Source of the DNA: Plantago major
Taxonomy: Eukaryota > Streptophyta > Magnoliopsida > Lamiales > Plantaginaceae
DNA length: 64,000 bases
Assembly: GCA_026545765.1 (NCBI GenBank)
Contig: JAIFAC010000032.1
Span: forward strand, 210,443 to 274,442
Reading direction: 5' to 3'
In this document: one piece after another, positions 25,233-37,500 of the stretch
How positions within the stretch are numbered: position 1 is the stretch's first letter
Layout of the letters: each line of letters begins with the position of its first letter
Notes under the pieces: generated by a model
Databases searched by the model: none
What the model was told of the DNA's origin: nothing
What the model saw: the letters and a program-made list of their open reading frames with translations, nothing else
Program-made: the position numbers and the translations under genes

Positions 25233-27153
25233 GTGTGTTGTTTAACTCTCGAGTAGAGTTATTCGTTTGTTGTTCATCCATCTCCAAAGTTTGTTGTTTA
25301 TATCTCTCAAGTAGATTTGTTCCTTTGTTGTTTATTCAACACCTTTTGTGTTTTGTTTAACTCTCAAGTAGAGTTCTTCATTCGTTATTTTATTACTCCG
25401 CTTGTGTGTAGTTTAAATCTCAAATTGACTTCTCCGTTTGTAATTATCTCTCTCCCATTATTGTTTCATTTAACTCCCGAGTTGAATTTTATACTTGTTG
25501 TTTATCCCAATCCATATGTGTGTTGATTAATTCTCAAGTAGTGTTCTTCGTTTGTGATACTCTTACTCCTTCTGTGTATTGTTTAAATCTCGAATAGACT
25601 TCTTTATTTGACATTATCCCACTCCTTTAGTGTGTTGTTTAACTCTCGAGTAGAGTTATTCGTTTGTTCTTATTCTCTCTCCAAAGTCTGTCGTTTATAT
25701 CTCTCAAGTAGAGTTTCTCATTTGTTGTTTATTAAAATCCTTTTGTGTTTTGTTTAACTCTCAAGTAGAGTTCTTCGTTCGTTATTTTATTACTCCTCCT
25801 GTGAGTTGTTTAAATCTCAAACTGCCTTCTCCGTTTTTTATTATCCCACTCCTTTATTGTGTTGTTTAACTCTCGAGTAGAATTTAACATTTGTTGTTTA
25901 TCCTAATCCATATGTGTGTTGTTTAACTCTTAAGTGGTGTTCATCGTTTGTGATACTCTTACTCCTTCTGTGTTTTGTTTGAATCTCGAATAGACTTCTT
26001 TGTTTGACATTATCCCACTCCTTTAGTGTGTTGTTTAACTCTCGCGTAGAATTTTACATTTGTTGTTTATCCCACTCCTTATGTGTGTTCTTTAACTCTT
26101 AAGTAGTGTTCTTCGTTTGTGTACTCTTACTCCTTCTGTGTTTTGTGTGAATTTCGAATAGACGTCTTTGTTTGACATTATCCCCTCCTTTAGTGTGTTG
26201 TTTAACTCTCGAGTAGAGTTATTCGTTTGTTGTTCATCCATCTCCAAAGTTTGTTGTTCATCCATCTCCAAAGTAGATTTGTTCCTTTGTTGTTTATTCA
26301 ACACCTTTTGTGTTTTGTTTAACTCTCAAGTAGAGTTCTTCATTCGTTATTTTATTACTCCGCTTGTGTGTAGTTTAAATCTCAAATTGACTTCTCCGTT
26401 TGTAATTATCTCTCTCCCATTATTGTTTTATTTAACTCCCGAGTTGAATTTTATACTTGTTGTTTATCCCAATCCATATGTGTGTTGATTAATTCTCAAG
26501 TAGTGTTCTTCGTTTGTGATACTCTTACTCATACATGTATTGTTTAAATCTCGAATAGACTTCTTTATTTGACATTATCCCACTCCTTTAGTGTGTTGTT
26601 TAACTCTCGAGTAGAGTTATTCGTTTGTTCTTATTCCCTCTCCAAAGTCTGTCGTTTATATCTCTCAAGTAGAGTTTCTCATTTGTTGTTTATTAAAATC
26701 CTTTTGTGTTTTGTTTAACTCTCAAGTAGAGTTCTTCGTTCGTTATTTTATTACTCCTCCTATGAGTTGTTTAAATCTCAAACGGCCTTTTCCGTTTTTT
26801 ATTATCTCACTCCTTTATTGTGTTGTTTAACTCTCGAGTAGAATTTAACATTTGTTGTTTATCCTAATCCATATGTGTGTTGTTTAACTATTAAGTGGTG
26901 TTCATCGTTTATGATACTCTTACTCTTTCTGTGTTTTGTTTGAATCTCGAATAGACTTCTTTGTTTGACATTATCCCACTCCTTTAGTGTGTTGTTTAAC
27001 TCTTGCGTAGAATTTTACATTTGTTGTTTATCCCACTCCTTATGTGTGTTCTTTAACCCTTAAGTAGTGTTCTTCCTTTGTATACTCTTACTCCTTCTGC
27101 GTTTTGTGTGAATTTCGAATAGACGTCTTTGTTTGACATTATCCCCTCCTTTA
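25233..27153 (+). repeat. Two 17-mers (starts 25233, 26193)
   Basis: 960 and 961 bp. In the second, the A1 tail is duplicated: ttgttcatccatctccaaag occurs twice in a row at about 26231-26274, overwriting the first part of B1 with little change in length. Confidence 0.88.
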
Positions 27154-27576
27154 GTGTGTTGTTTAACTCTCGAGTAGAGTTATTCGTTTGTTGTTCATCC
27201 ATCTCCAAAGTTTGTTGTTTATATCTCTCAAGTATATTTGTTCGTTTGTTGTTTATTCAACACCTTTTGTGTTTTGTTTAACTCTCAAGTAGAGTTCTTC
27301 ATTCGTTATTTACTCCGCTTGTGTGTAGTTTAAATCTCAAATTTCCTTCTCCGTTTTTTATCATCCCACTCCTTTATTGTGTTGTTTAACTCTCGAGTTG
27401 AATTTTATACTTGTTGTTTATCCCAATCCATATGTGTGTTGATTAATTATCAAGTAGTGTTCTTCGTTTGTGATACTCTTACTCCTTCTGTGTATTGTTT
27501 AAATCTCGAATAGACTTCTTTGTTTGACATTATCCACTCCTTTAGTGTGTTGTTTTTGTTTGACATCCCTCCTTTA
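27154..27576 (+). repeat. 7-mer plus a partial A/G fusion
   Basis: 423 bp: A1 to G1 (D and E are type 1/2 mosaics), then a remnant in which gtgtgttgttt joins ttgtttgacatccctcc, an A start fused to a G end. About 28 bp exceed a plain 7-mer. Confidence 0.8.
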
Positions 27577-28138
27577 GTGTGTTGTTTAACTCTCGAGTAG
27601 AGTTATTTGTTTGTTGTTCATCCATCTCCAAAGTTTGTTGTTTATATCTCTCAAGTAGATTTGTTCGTTTGTTGTTTATTAAAATCCTTTTGTGTTTTGT
27701 TTAACTCTCAAGTAGAGTTCTTCGTTCGTTATTTTATTACTCCTCCCATGTATTGTTTAAATCTCAAATTGCCTTCTCCGTTTTTTATTATCCCACTCCT
27801 TTATTGTGTTGTTTAACTCTCGAGTAGAATTTAACATTTGTTGTTTATCCTAATCCATATGTGTGTTGTTTAACTCTCAAGTGGTGTTCATCGTTTGTGA
27901 TACTCTTACTCCTTCTTTGTTTTGTGTGAATTTCGAATAGACGTCTTTGTTTGACATTATCCCCTCCTTTAGTGTGTTGTTTAACTCTCGCGTAGAATTT
28001 TACATTTGTTGTTTATCCCACTCCTTATGTGTGTTCTTTAACTCTTAAGTAGTGTTCTTCGTTTGTGTACTCTTACCCCTTCTGTGTTTTGTGTAAAACT
28101 CGACTAGACGTCTTTGTTTGACATTATCCCCTCTTTTA
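27577..28138 (+). repeat. 10-mer with B1/B2 hybrid
   Basis: 562 bp. A1, then a B that starts as B1 and ends as B2 (tattaaaatcc), C2-F2, a G of type 3 (cgaatagacgtc) and E3-G3. It contains two GACGTC sites. The closing G3 is of the gactagacg form. Confidence 0.82.
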
Positions 28139-31006
28139 GTGTGTTGTTTAACTCTCGAGTAGAGTTATTCGTTTGTTGTTCATCCATCTCCAAAGTTTGT
28201 TGTTTATATCTCTCAAGTAGATTTGTTCCTTTGTTGTTTATTCAACACCTTTTGTGTTTTGTTTAACTCTCAAGTAGAGTTCTTCATTCGTTATTTTATT
28301 ACTCCGCTTGTGTGTAGTTTAAATCTCAAATTGACTTCTCCGTTTGTAATTATCTCTCTCCCATTATTGTTTCATTTAACTCCCGAGTTGAATTTTATAC
28401 TTGTTGTTTATCCCAATCCATATGTGTGTTGATTAATTCTCAAGTAGTGTTCTTCGTTTGTGATACTCTTACTCCTTCTGTGTATTGTTTAAATCTCGAA
28501 TAGACTTCTTTATTTGACATTATCCCCTCCTTTAGTGTGTTGTTTAACTCTCGAGTAGAGTTATTCGTTTGTTGTTCATCCATCTCCAAAGTCTGTCGTT
28601 TATATCTCTCAAGTAGAGTTTCTCATTTGTTGTTTATTAAAATCCTTTTGTGTTTTGTTTAACTCTCAAGTAGAGTTCTTCGTTCGTTATTTTATTACTC
28701 CTCCTGTGAGTTGTTTAAATCTCAAACTGCCTTCTCCGTTTTTTATTATCTCACTCCTTTATTGTGTTGTTTAACTCTCGAGTAGAATTTAACATTTGTT
28801 GTTTATCCTAATCCATATGTGTGTTGTTTAACTCTTAAGTGGTGTTCATCGTTTGTGATACTCTTACTCATACATGTTTTGTTTGAATCTCGAATAGACT
28901 TCTTTGTTTGACATTATCCACTCCTTTAGTGTGTTGTTTAACTCTCGCGTAGAATTTTACATTTGTTGTTTATCCCTCCTTATGTGTGTTCTTTAACTCT
29001 TAAGTAGTGTTCTTCGTTTGTGTACTCTTACTCATACATGTTTTGTGTGAATTTCGAATAGACGTCTTTGTTTGACATTATCCCCTCCTTTAGTGTGTTG
29101 TTTAACTCTCGAGTAGAGTTATTCGTTTGTTGTTCATCCATCTCCAAAGTTTGTTGTTTATATCTCTCAAGTAGATTTGTTCCTTTGTTGTTTATTCAAC
29201 ACCTTTTGTGTTTTGTTTAACTCTCAAGTAGAATTCTTCATTCGTTATTTTATTACTCCGCTTGTGTGTAGTTTAAATCTCAAATTGACTTCTCCGTTTG
29301 TAATTATCTCTCTCCCATTATCGTTTCATTTATTTAACTCCCGAGTTGAATTTTATACTTGTTGTTTATCCCAATCCATATGTGTGTTGATTAATTCTCA
29401 AGTAGTGTTCTTCGTTTGTGATACTCTTACTCCTTCTGTGTATTGTTTAAATCTCGAATAGACTTCTTTATTTGACATTATCCCACTCCTTTAGTGTGTT
29501 GTTTAACTCTCGAGTAGAGTTATTCGTTTGTTCTTATTCCCTCTCCAAAGTCTGTCGTTTATATCTCTCAAGTAGAGTTTCTCGTTTGTTGTTTATTAAA
29601 ATCCTTTTGTGTTTTGTTTAACTCTCAAGTAGAGTTCTTCGTTCGTTATTTTATTACTCCTCCTGTGAGTTGTTTAAATCTCAAACTGCCTTCTCCGTTT
29701 TTTATTATCTCACTCCTTTATTATGTTGTTTAACTCTCGAGTAGAATTTAACATTTGTTGTTTATCCTAATCCATATGTGTGTTGTTTAACTCTTAAGTG
29801 GTGTTCATCGTTTGTGATACTCTTACTCCTTCTGTGTTTTGTTTGAATCTCGAATAGACTTCTTTGTTTGACATTATCCCACTCCTTTAGTGTGTTGTTT
29901 AACTCTCGCGTAGAATTTTACATTTGTTGTTTATCCCACTCCTTATGTGTGTTCTTTAACTCTTAAGTAGTGTTCTTCGTTTGTGTACTCTTACTCCTTC
30001 TGTGTTTTGTGTGAATTTCGAATAGACGTCTTTGTTTGACATTATCCCCTCCTTTAGTGTGTTGTTTAACTCTCGAGTAGAGTTATTCGTTTGTTGTTCA
30101 TCCATCTCCAAAGTTTGTTGTTTATATCTCTCAAGTAGATTTGTTCCTTTGTTGTTTATTCAACACCTTTTGTGTTTTGTTTAACTCTCAAGTAGAGTTC
30201 TTCATTCGTTATTTTATTACTCCGCTTGTGTGTAGTTTAAATCTCAAATTGACTTCTCCGTTTGTAATTATCTCTCTCCCATTATTGTTTTATTTAACTC
30301 CCGAGTTGAATTTTATACTTGTTGTTTATCCCAATCCATATGTGTGTTGATTAATTCTCAAGTAGTGTTCTTCGTTTGTGATACTCCTACTCCTTCTATG
30401 TATTGTTTAAATCTCGAATAGACTTCTTTATTTGACATTATCCCACTCCTTTAGTGTGTTGTTTAACTCTCGAGTAGAGTTATTCGTTTGTTCTTATTCT
30501 CTCTCCAAAGTCTGTCGTTTATATATCTCAAGTAGAGTTTCTCATTTGTTGTTTATTAAAATCCTTTTGTGTTTTGTTTAACTCTCAAGTAGAGTTCTTA
30601 TTCGTTATTTTATTACTCCTCACATGAGTTGTTTAAATCTCAAATTGCCTTCTCCGTTTTTATTATCCCACTCCTTTATTGTGTTGTTTAACTCTCGGTA
30701 AATTTAACATTTGTTGTTTATCCTAATCCATATGTGTGTTGTTTAACTCTTAAGTGGTGTTCATCGTTTATGATACTCTTACATGTTTTGTTTGAATCTC
30801 GAATAGACTTCTTTGTTTGACATTATCCTCCTTTAGTGTGTTGTTTAACTCTCGCGTAGAATTTTACATTTGTTGTTTATCCACTCCTTATGTGTGTTCT
30901 TTAACTCTTAAGTAGTGTTCTTCGTTTGTGTACTCTTACTCCTTTGTTTTGTGTAATTTGAATAGGCGTCTTTGTTTGACATTATCCCCTCCTTTAGTGT
31001 GTTTTT
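28139..31006 (+). repeat. Three 17-mers (starts 28139, 29093, 30057)
   Basis: 954, 964 and 950 bp. In the first, A2 carries the A1 tail (gttgttcatccatctcc) followed by B2, a conversion tract at about 28530-28595. The second has a 4-bp gain (catttatttaac) at the start of E1. The third starts to accumulate losses from about 30600. Confidence 0.87.
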
Positions 31007-31870
31007 TGCTCTCGAGTAGAGTTATTAGTTTGTTGTTCATTCCTTGTTTATGTTGTTCTTTTGTGTTTTGTTTAACTCTCAGTAGAGTCATTCTTATTTT
31101 ATTACTCGCTTGTGTGTAGTTTAAATCTCAAATTACTTCTCCTTTGTTTTTATCTCTCTCCCATATTGTGTTGTTTAACTCTTGAATTTTATACTTGTTG
31201 TTTATCCCAATCCATATGTGTGTTGATTAATTCTCAAGTAGTGTTCTTGTTTGTGATACTCTTACTCATACATGTTTTGTTTAAATCTCGAATAGACTTC
31301 TTTGTTGACATTATCCTCCTTTAGTGTGTTGTTTAACTCTCGGTAGAGTTATTAGTTTGTTGTTCATCCTCTCCAAAGTTTGTTGTTTATATCTCTCAAG
31401 TAGAGTTTGTTCGTTTGTTGTTTATTAAAATCCTTTTGTGTTTGTTTAACTCTCAAGTAGAGTTCTTCATTAGTTATTTTATTACTCCTTGTGTGTTTAA
31501 ATCTCAAATTGCCTTCTCCGTTTTTATTATCCCACTCCTTTATTGTGTTGTTTAACTCTCGGTAGAATTTAACATTTGTTGTTTATCCTAATCCATATGT
31601 GTTGTTTAACTCTCAAGTGGTGTTCATCGTTTGTGATACTCTTACTCATACATGTTTTGTTTGAATCTCGAATAGACTTCTTTGTTTGACATTATCCCAC
31701 TCCTTTAGTGTGTTGTTTAACTCTCGCGTAGAATTTTACATTTGTTGTTTATCCCACTCCTTATGTGTGTTGTTTAACTCTTAAGTAGTGTTCTTCGTTT
31801 GTGTACTCTTACTCTTACATGTTTGTGTGAATTTGAATAGGCGTCTTTGTTTGACATTATCCCTCCTTTA
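31007..31870 (+). repeat. Eroded 17-mer
   Basis: 864 bp. All three subseries can be followed, but B1 is mostly gone (gttcattccttgtttatg) and D1, E1 and G1 have lost several bases each. A2 has an A1-like tail. Confidence 0.75.
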
Positions 31871-33387
31871 GTGTGTTGTTTAACTCTCGGTAGAGTTATT
31901 AGTTTGTTGTTCATCCATCTCCAAAGTTTGTTGTTTATATCTCTCAAGTAGATTTGTTCCTTTGTTGTTTATTCAACACCTTTTGTGTTTTGTTTAACTC
32001 TCAGTAGAGTTCTTCATTACGTTATTTTATTACTCGCTTGTGTGTAGTTTAAATCTCAAATTGACTTCTCCGTTTGTAATTATCTCTCTCCCATTATTGT
32101 TTAATTCAACTCGGTTGAATTTTATACTTGTTGTTTATCCCAATCCATATGTGTGTTGATTAATTCTCAAGTAGTGTTCTTCGTTTGTGATATTCTTACT
32201 CCTTCAGAGTATTGTTTAAATCTCGAACAGACTTCTTTGTTTGACATTATCCGACTCCTTTAGTGTGTTGTTTAACTCTTTATATCTCTCAGTAGATTTT
32301 TCTCATTTGTTGTTTATTAAAATCCTTTTGTGTTTTGTTTAACTCTAAGTAGTGTTCTTCGTTTGTTATTTCTTACTCCTCATGTGTGTTTAAATCTCAA
32401 ATTGCCTTCTTTGTTTTTATTATCCCTCCTTTATTGTGTTGTTTAACTCTCGGTAGAATTTAACATTTGTTGTTTATCTAATCCATATGTGTGTTTATAT
32501 CTCTTAAGTAGTGTTCATTTGTGATACTCTTACTGTTTTATTCAACCTTTTTTGTTTTTGTTTAACTCTCAAGTAAGTTCTTCATTTTATTTTATTACTC
32601 CGCTTGTGTGTAGTTTAAATCTCAAATTGACTTCTCCGTTTGTAATTATCTCTCTCCCATTATTGTTTTATTTAACTCCCGAGTTGAATTTTATACTTGT
32701 TGTTTATCCCAATCCATATGTGTGTTGATTAATTCTCAAGTAGTGTTCTTCGTTTGTGATACTCTTACTCCTTCTGTGTATTGTTTAAATCTCGAATAGA
32801 CTTCTTTGTTGACATTATCCCTCCTTTAGTGTGTTGTTTAACTCTCAGTAGAGTTATTAGTTTGTTGTTTATTCCCTCTCCAAATTTGTCGTTTATATCT
32901 CTCAGTAGAGTTTCATTTGTTGTTTATTAAAATCCTTTTGTGTTTTGTTTAACTCTCAAGTAGAGTTCTTCGTTCGTTATTTTATTACTCCTCCTGTGAG
33001 TTGTTTAAATCTCAAATTGCCTTCTCCGTTTTTTATTATCCCACTCCTTTATTGTGTTGTTTAACTCTCGAGTAGAATTTAACATTTGTTGTTTATCCTA
33101 ATCCATATGTGTGTTGTTTAACTCTTAAGTGGTGTTCATCGTTTGTGATACTCTTACTCCTTCTGTGTTTTGTTTGAATCTCGAATAGACTTCTTTGTTT
33201 GACATTATCCCACTCCTTTAGTGTGTTGTTTAACTCTCGCGTAGAATTTTACATTTGTTGTTTATCCCACTCCTTATGTGTGTTCTTTAACTCTTAAGTA
33301 GTGTTCTTCGTTTGTGTACTCTTACCCCTTCTGTGTTTTGTGTAAATCTCGACTAGACGTCTTTGTTTGACATTATCCCCTCTTTTA
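31871..33387 (+). repeat. Composite of a truncated unit and a 17-mer lacking A1-B1
   Basis: 1517 bp. A1-G1 is followed by an A2/B2 fusion (aactctttatatctctcag near 32277) and C2-F2. At about 32534 F2 (gatactcttact) jumps into a B1 tail (ttattcaacc), then C1-G1, A2-G2 and E3-G3. The jump joins non-homologous monomers, unlike most junctions in the window. Confidence 0.78.
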
Positions 33388-33939
33388 GTGTGTTGTTTAA
33401 CTCTCGAGTAGAGTTATTCGTTTGTTGTTCATCCATCTCCAAAGTTTGTTGTTTATATCTCTCAAGTAGATTTGTTCCTTTGTTGTTTATTCAACACCTT
33501 TTGTGTTTTGTTTAACTCTCAAGTAGAGTTCTTCATTCGTTATTTTATTACTCCGCTTGTGTATAGTTTAAATCTCAAATTGACTTCTCCGTTTTTATTA
33601 TCTCTCCTTTATTGTGTTGTTTAACTCTCGGTAAATTTAACATTTGTTGTTTATCCTAATCCATATGTGTGTTGTTTAACTCTCAGTAGTGTTCATCGTT
33701 TGTGATACTCTTACTCATACATGTTTTGTTTGAATCTCGAATAGTCTTCTTTGTTTGACATTATCACACTCCTTTAGTGTGTTGTTTAACTCTAGCGTAG
33801 AATTATACATGTGTTGTTTATCACACTCCTTATGTGTGTTCTTTAACTCTTAAGTAGTGTTCTGCGTTTGTGTACTCTTACTCCTTGTGTTTTGTGAATT
33901 TAGAATAGACGTCTTTGTTTGACATTATCCCCTCCTTTA
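33388..33939 (+). repeat. 10-mer, beta type, eroded
   Basis: 552 bp; D1/D2 and E2 carry small losses. E3 has several substitutions (ctctagcgtag, attatacatg). Confidence 0.8.
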
Positions 33940-34503
33940 GTGTGTTGTTTAACTCTCGAGTAGAGTTATTCGTTTGTTGTTCATCCATCTCCAAAGTTTG
34001 TTGTTTATATCTCTCAAGTAGATTTGTTCCTTTGTTGTTTATTCAACACCTTTTGTGTTTTGTTTAACTCTCAAGTAGAGTTCTTCATTCGTTATTTTAT
34101 TACTCCGCTTGTGTGTAGTTTAAATCTCAAATTGACTTCTCCGTTTGTAATTATCTCTCTCCCATTATCGTTTCATTTATTTAACTCCCGAGTTGAATTT
34201 TATACTTGTTGTTTATCCCAATCCATATGTGTGTTGATTAATTCTCAAGTAGTGTTCTTCGTTTGTGATACTCTTACTCCTTCTGTGTATTGTTTAAATC
34301 TCGAATAGACTTCTTTGTTTGACATTATCCCTCGTTTAGTGTGTTGTTTAACTCTCGTAGAATTTTACATTTGTTGTTTATCCCACTCCTTATGTGTGTT
34401 CTTTAACTCTTAAGTAGTGTTCTTCGTTTGTGTACTCTTACTCCTTACGTGTTTTGTGTGAATTTCGAATAGACGTCTTTGTTTGACATTATAACCTCCA
34501 TTA
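33940..34503 (+). repeat. 10-mer, alpha type
   Basis: 564 bp: A1-G1 then E3-G3. E1 has the 4-bp gain catttatttaac seen in the units at 29093 and 55053. Confidence 0.85.
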
Positions 34504-37500
34504 GTGTGTTGTTTAACTCTCGGTAGAGTTATTAGTTTGTTGTTCATCCATCTCCAAAGTTTGTTGTTTATATCTCTCAAGTAGATTTGTTCCTTTGTTT
34601 GTTTATCCACCTTTTGTGTTTTGTTTAACTCTCAAGTAGAGTTCTTCATTCGTTATTTTATTACTCCGCTTGTGTGTAGTTTAAATCTCAAATTGACTTC
34701 TCCGTTTGTAATTATCTCTCTCCCATTATTGTTTTATTTAACTCCCGAGTTGAATTTTATACTTGTTGTTTATCCCAATCCATATGTGTGTTGATTAATT
34801 CTCAAGTAGTGTTCTTCGTTTGTGATACTCTTACTCCTTCTGTGTATTGTTTAAATCTCGAATAGACTTCTTTATTTGACATTATCCCACTCCTTTAGTG
34901 TGTTGTTTAACTCTCGAGTAGAGTTATTCGTTTGTTCTTATTCCCTCTCCAAAGTCTGTCGTTTATATCTCTCAAGTAGAGTTTCTCGTTTGTTGTTTAT
35001 TAAAATCCTTTTGTGTTTTGTTTAACTCTCAAGTAGAGTTCTTCGTTCGTTATTTTATTACTCCTCCTGTGAGTTGTTTAAATCTCAAATTGCCTTCTCC
35101 ATTTTTTATGTTGTTTAACTCTCGAGTAGAATTTAACATTTGTTGTTTATCCTAATCCATATGTGTGTTGTTTAACTCTTAAGTGGTGTTCATCGTTTGT
35201 GATACTCTTACTCCTTCTGTGTTTTGTTTGAATCTCGAATAGACTTCTTTGTTTGACATTATCCCACTCCTTTAGTGTGTTGTTTAACTCTCGCGTAGAA
35301 TTTTACATTTGTTGTTTATCCCACTCCTTATGTGTGTTCTTTAACTCATAAGTAGTGTTCTTCGTTTGTGTACTCTTACTCCTTCTGTGTTTTTAGACGT
35401 CTTTGTTTGACATTATCCCTCCTTTAGTGTGTTGTTTAACTCTCGAGTAGAGTTATTCGTTTGTTGTTCATCCATCTCCAAAGTTTGTTGTTTATATCTC
35501 TCAAGTAGATTTGTTCCTTTGTTGTTTATTCAACACCTTTTGTGTTTTGTTTAACTCTCAAGTAGAGTTCTTCATTCGTTATTTTATTACTCCGCTTGTG
35601 TGTAGTTTAAATCTCAAATTGCCTTCTCCGTTTGTATTATCTCTCTCCCTTTATTGTGTTGTTTAACTCTAGGTAATTTTAACATTTGTTGTTTATCCTA
35701 ATCCATATGTGTGTTGTTTAACTCTCAAGTGGTGTTCATCGTTTGTGATACTCTTACTCCTTCTGTGTTTTGTTTGAATCTCGAATAGACTTCTTTGTTT
35801 GACATTATCCCACTCCTTTAGTGTGTTGTTTAACTCTCGCGTAGAATTTTACATTTGTTGTTTATCCCACTCCTTATGTGTGTTCTTTAACTCTTAAGTA
35901 GTGTTCTTCGTTTGTGTACTCTTACTCCTTCTGTGTTTTGTGTGAATTTCGAATAGACGTCTTTGTTTGACATTATCCCTCCTTTAGTGTGTTGTTTAAC
36001 TCTCGAGTAGAGTTATTCGTTTGTTGTTCATCCATCTCCAAAGTTTGTTGTTTATATCTCTCAAGTAGATTTGTTCCTTTGTTGTTTATTCAACACCTTT
36101 TGTGTTTTGTTTAACTATTAAGTAGAGTTCTTCATTCGTTATTTTATTACTCCGCTTGTGTGTAGTTTAAATCTCAAATTGACTTCTCCGTTTGTAATTA
36201 TCTCTCTCCCATTATTGTTTTATTTAACTCCCGAGTTGAATTTTATACTTGTTGTTTATCCCAATCCATATGTGTGTTGATTAATTCTCAAGTAGTGTTC
36301 TTCGTTTGTGATACTCTTACTCCTTCTGTGTTTTGTTTGAATCTCGAATAGACTTCTTTGTTTGACATTATCCCACTCCTTTAGTGTGTTGTTTAACTCT
36401 CGCGTAGAATTTTACATTTGTTGTTTATCCCACTCCTTATGTGTGTTCTTTAACTCATAAGTAGTGTTCTTCGTTTGTGTACTCTTACTCCTTTTGTGTT
36501 TTGTGTGAATTTCGAATAGACGTCTTTGTTTGACATTATCCCCTCCTTTAGTGTGTTGTTTAACTCTCGAGTAGAGTTATTCGTTTGTTGTTCATCCATC
36601 TCCAAAGTTTGTTGTTTATATCTCTCAAGTAGATTTGTTCCTTTGTTGTTTATTCAACACCTTTTGTGTTTTGTTTAACTCTCAAGTAGAGTTCTTCATT
36701 CGTTATTTTATTACTCCGCTTGTGTGTAGTTTAAATCTCAAAATGACTTCTCCGTTTGTAATTATCTCTCTCCCATTATTGTTTTATTTAACTACCGAGT
36801 TGAATTTTATACTTGTTGTTTATCCCAATCCATATGTGTGTTGATTAATTCTCAAGTAGTGTTCTTCGTTTGTGATACTCTTACTCCTTCTGTGTATTGT
36901 TTAAATCTCGAATAGACTTCTTTATTTGACATTATCCCACTCCTTTAGTGTGTTGTTTAACTCTCGAGTAGAGTTATTCGTTTGTTCTTATTCCCTCTCC
37001 AAAGTCTGTCGTTTATATCTCTCAAGTAGAGTTTCTCGTTTGTTGTTTATTAAAATCCTTTTGTGTTTTGTTTAACTCTCAAGTAGAGTTCTTCGTTCGT
37101 TATTTTATTACTCCTCCTGTGAGTTGTTTAAATCTCAAATTGCCTTCTCCGTTTTTTACTATCCCACTCCTTTATTGTGTTGTTTAACTCTCGAGTAGAA
37201 TTTAACATTTGTTGTTTATCCTAATCCATATGTGTGTTGTTTAACTCTTAAGTGGTGTTCTTCGTTTGTGATACTCTGACTCCTTCTGTGTTTTGTTTGA
37301 ATCTCGAATAGACTTCTTTGTTTGACATTATCCCACTCCTTTAGTGTGTTGTTTAACTCTCGCGTAGAATTTTACATTTGTTGTTTATCCCACTCCTTAT
37401 GTGTGTTCTTTAACTCTTAAGCAGTGTTCTTCGTTTGTGTACTCTTACCCCTTCTGTGTTTTGTGTAAATCTCGACTAGACGTCTTTGTTTGACATTATC

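Noticed and set aside
26092-26304. - strand open frames of 60-99 codons (also near 34410, 56235, 57191 and 61876)
   Set aside because: They are the A-rich complement of the satellite, rich in K, N, Q and T, and appear only where a deletion or duplication removes the usual stop. No family is recognisable.
31007-33387. Transposon insertion causing the disordered zone
   Set aside because: All of the sequence aligns to satellite monomers. There are no terminal repeats, no target duplications and no foreign segment.
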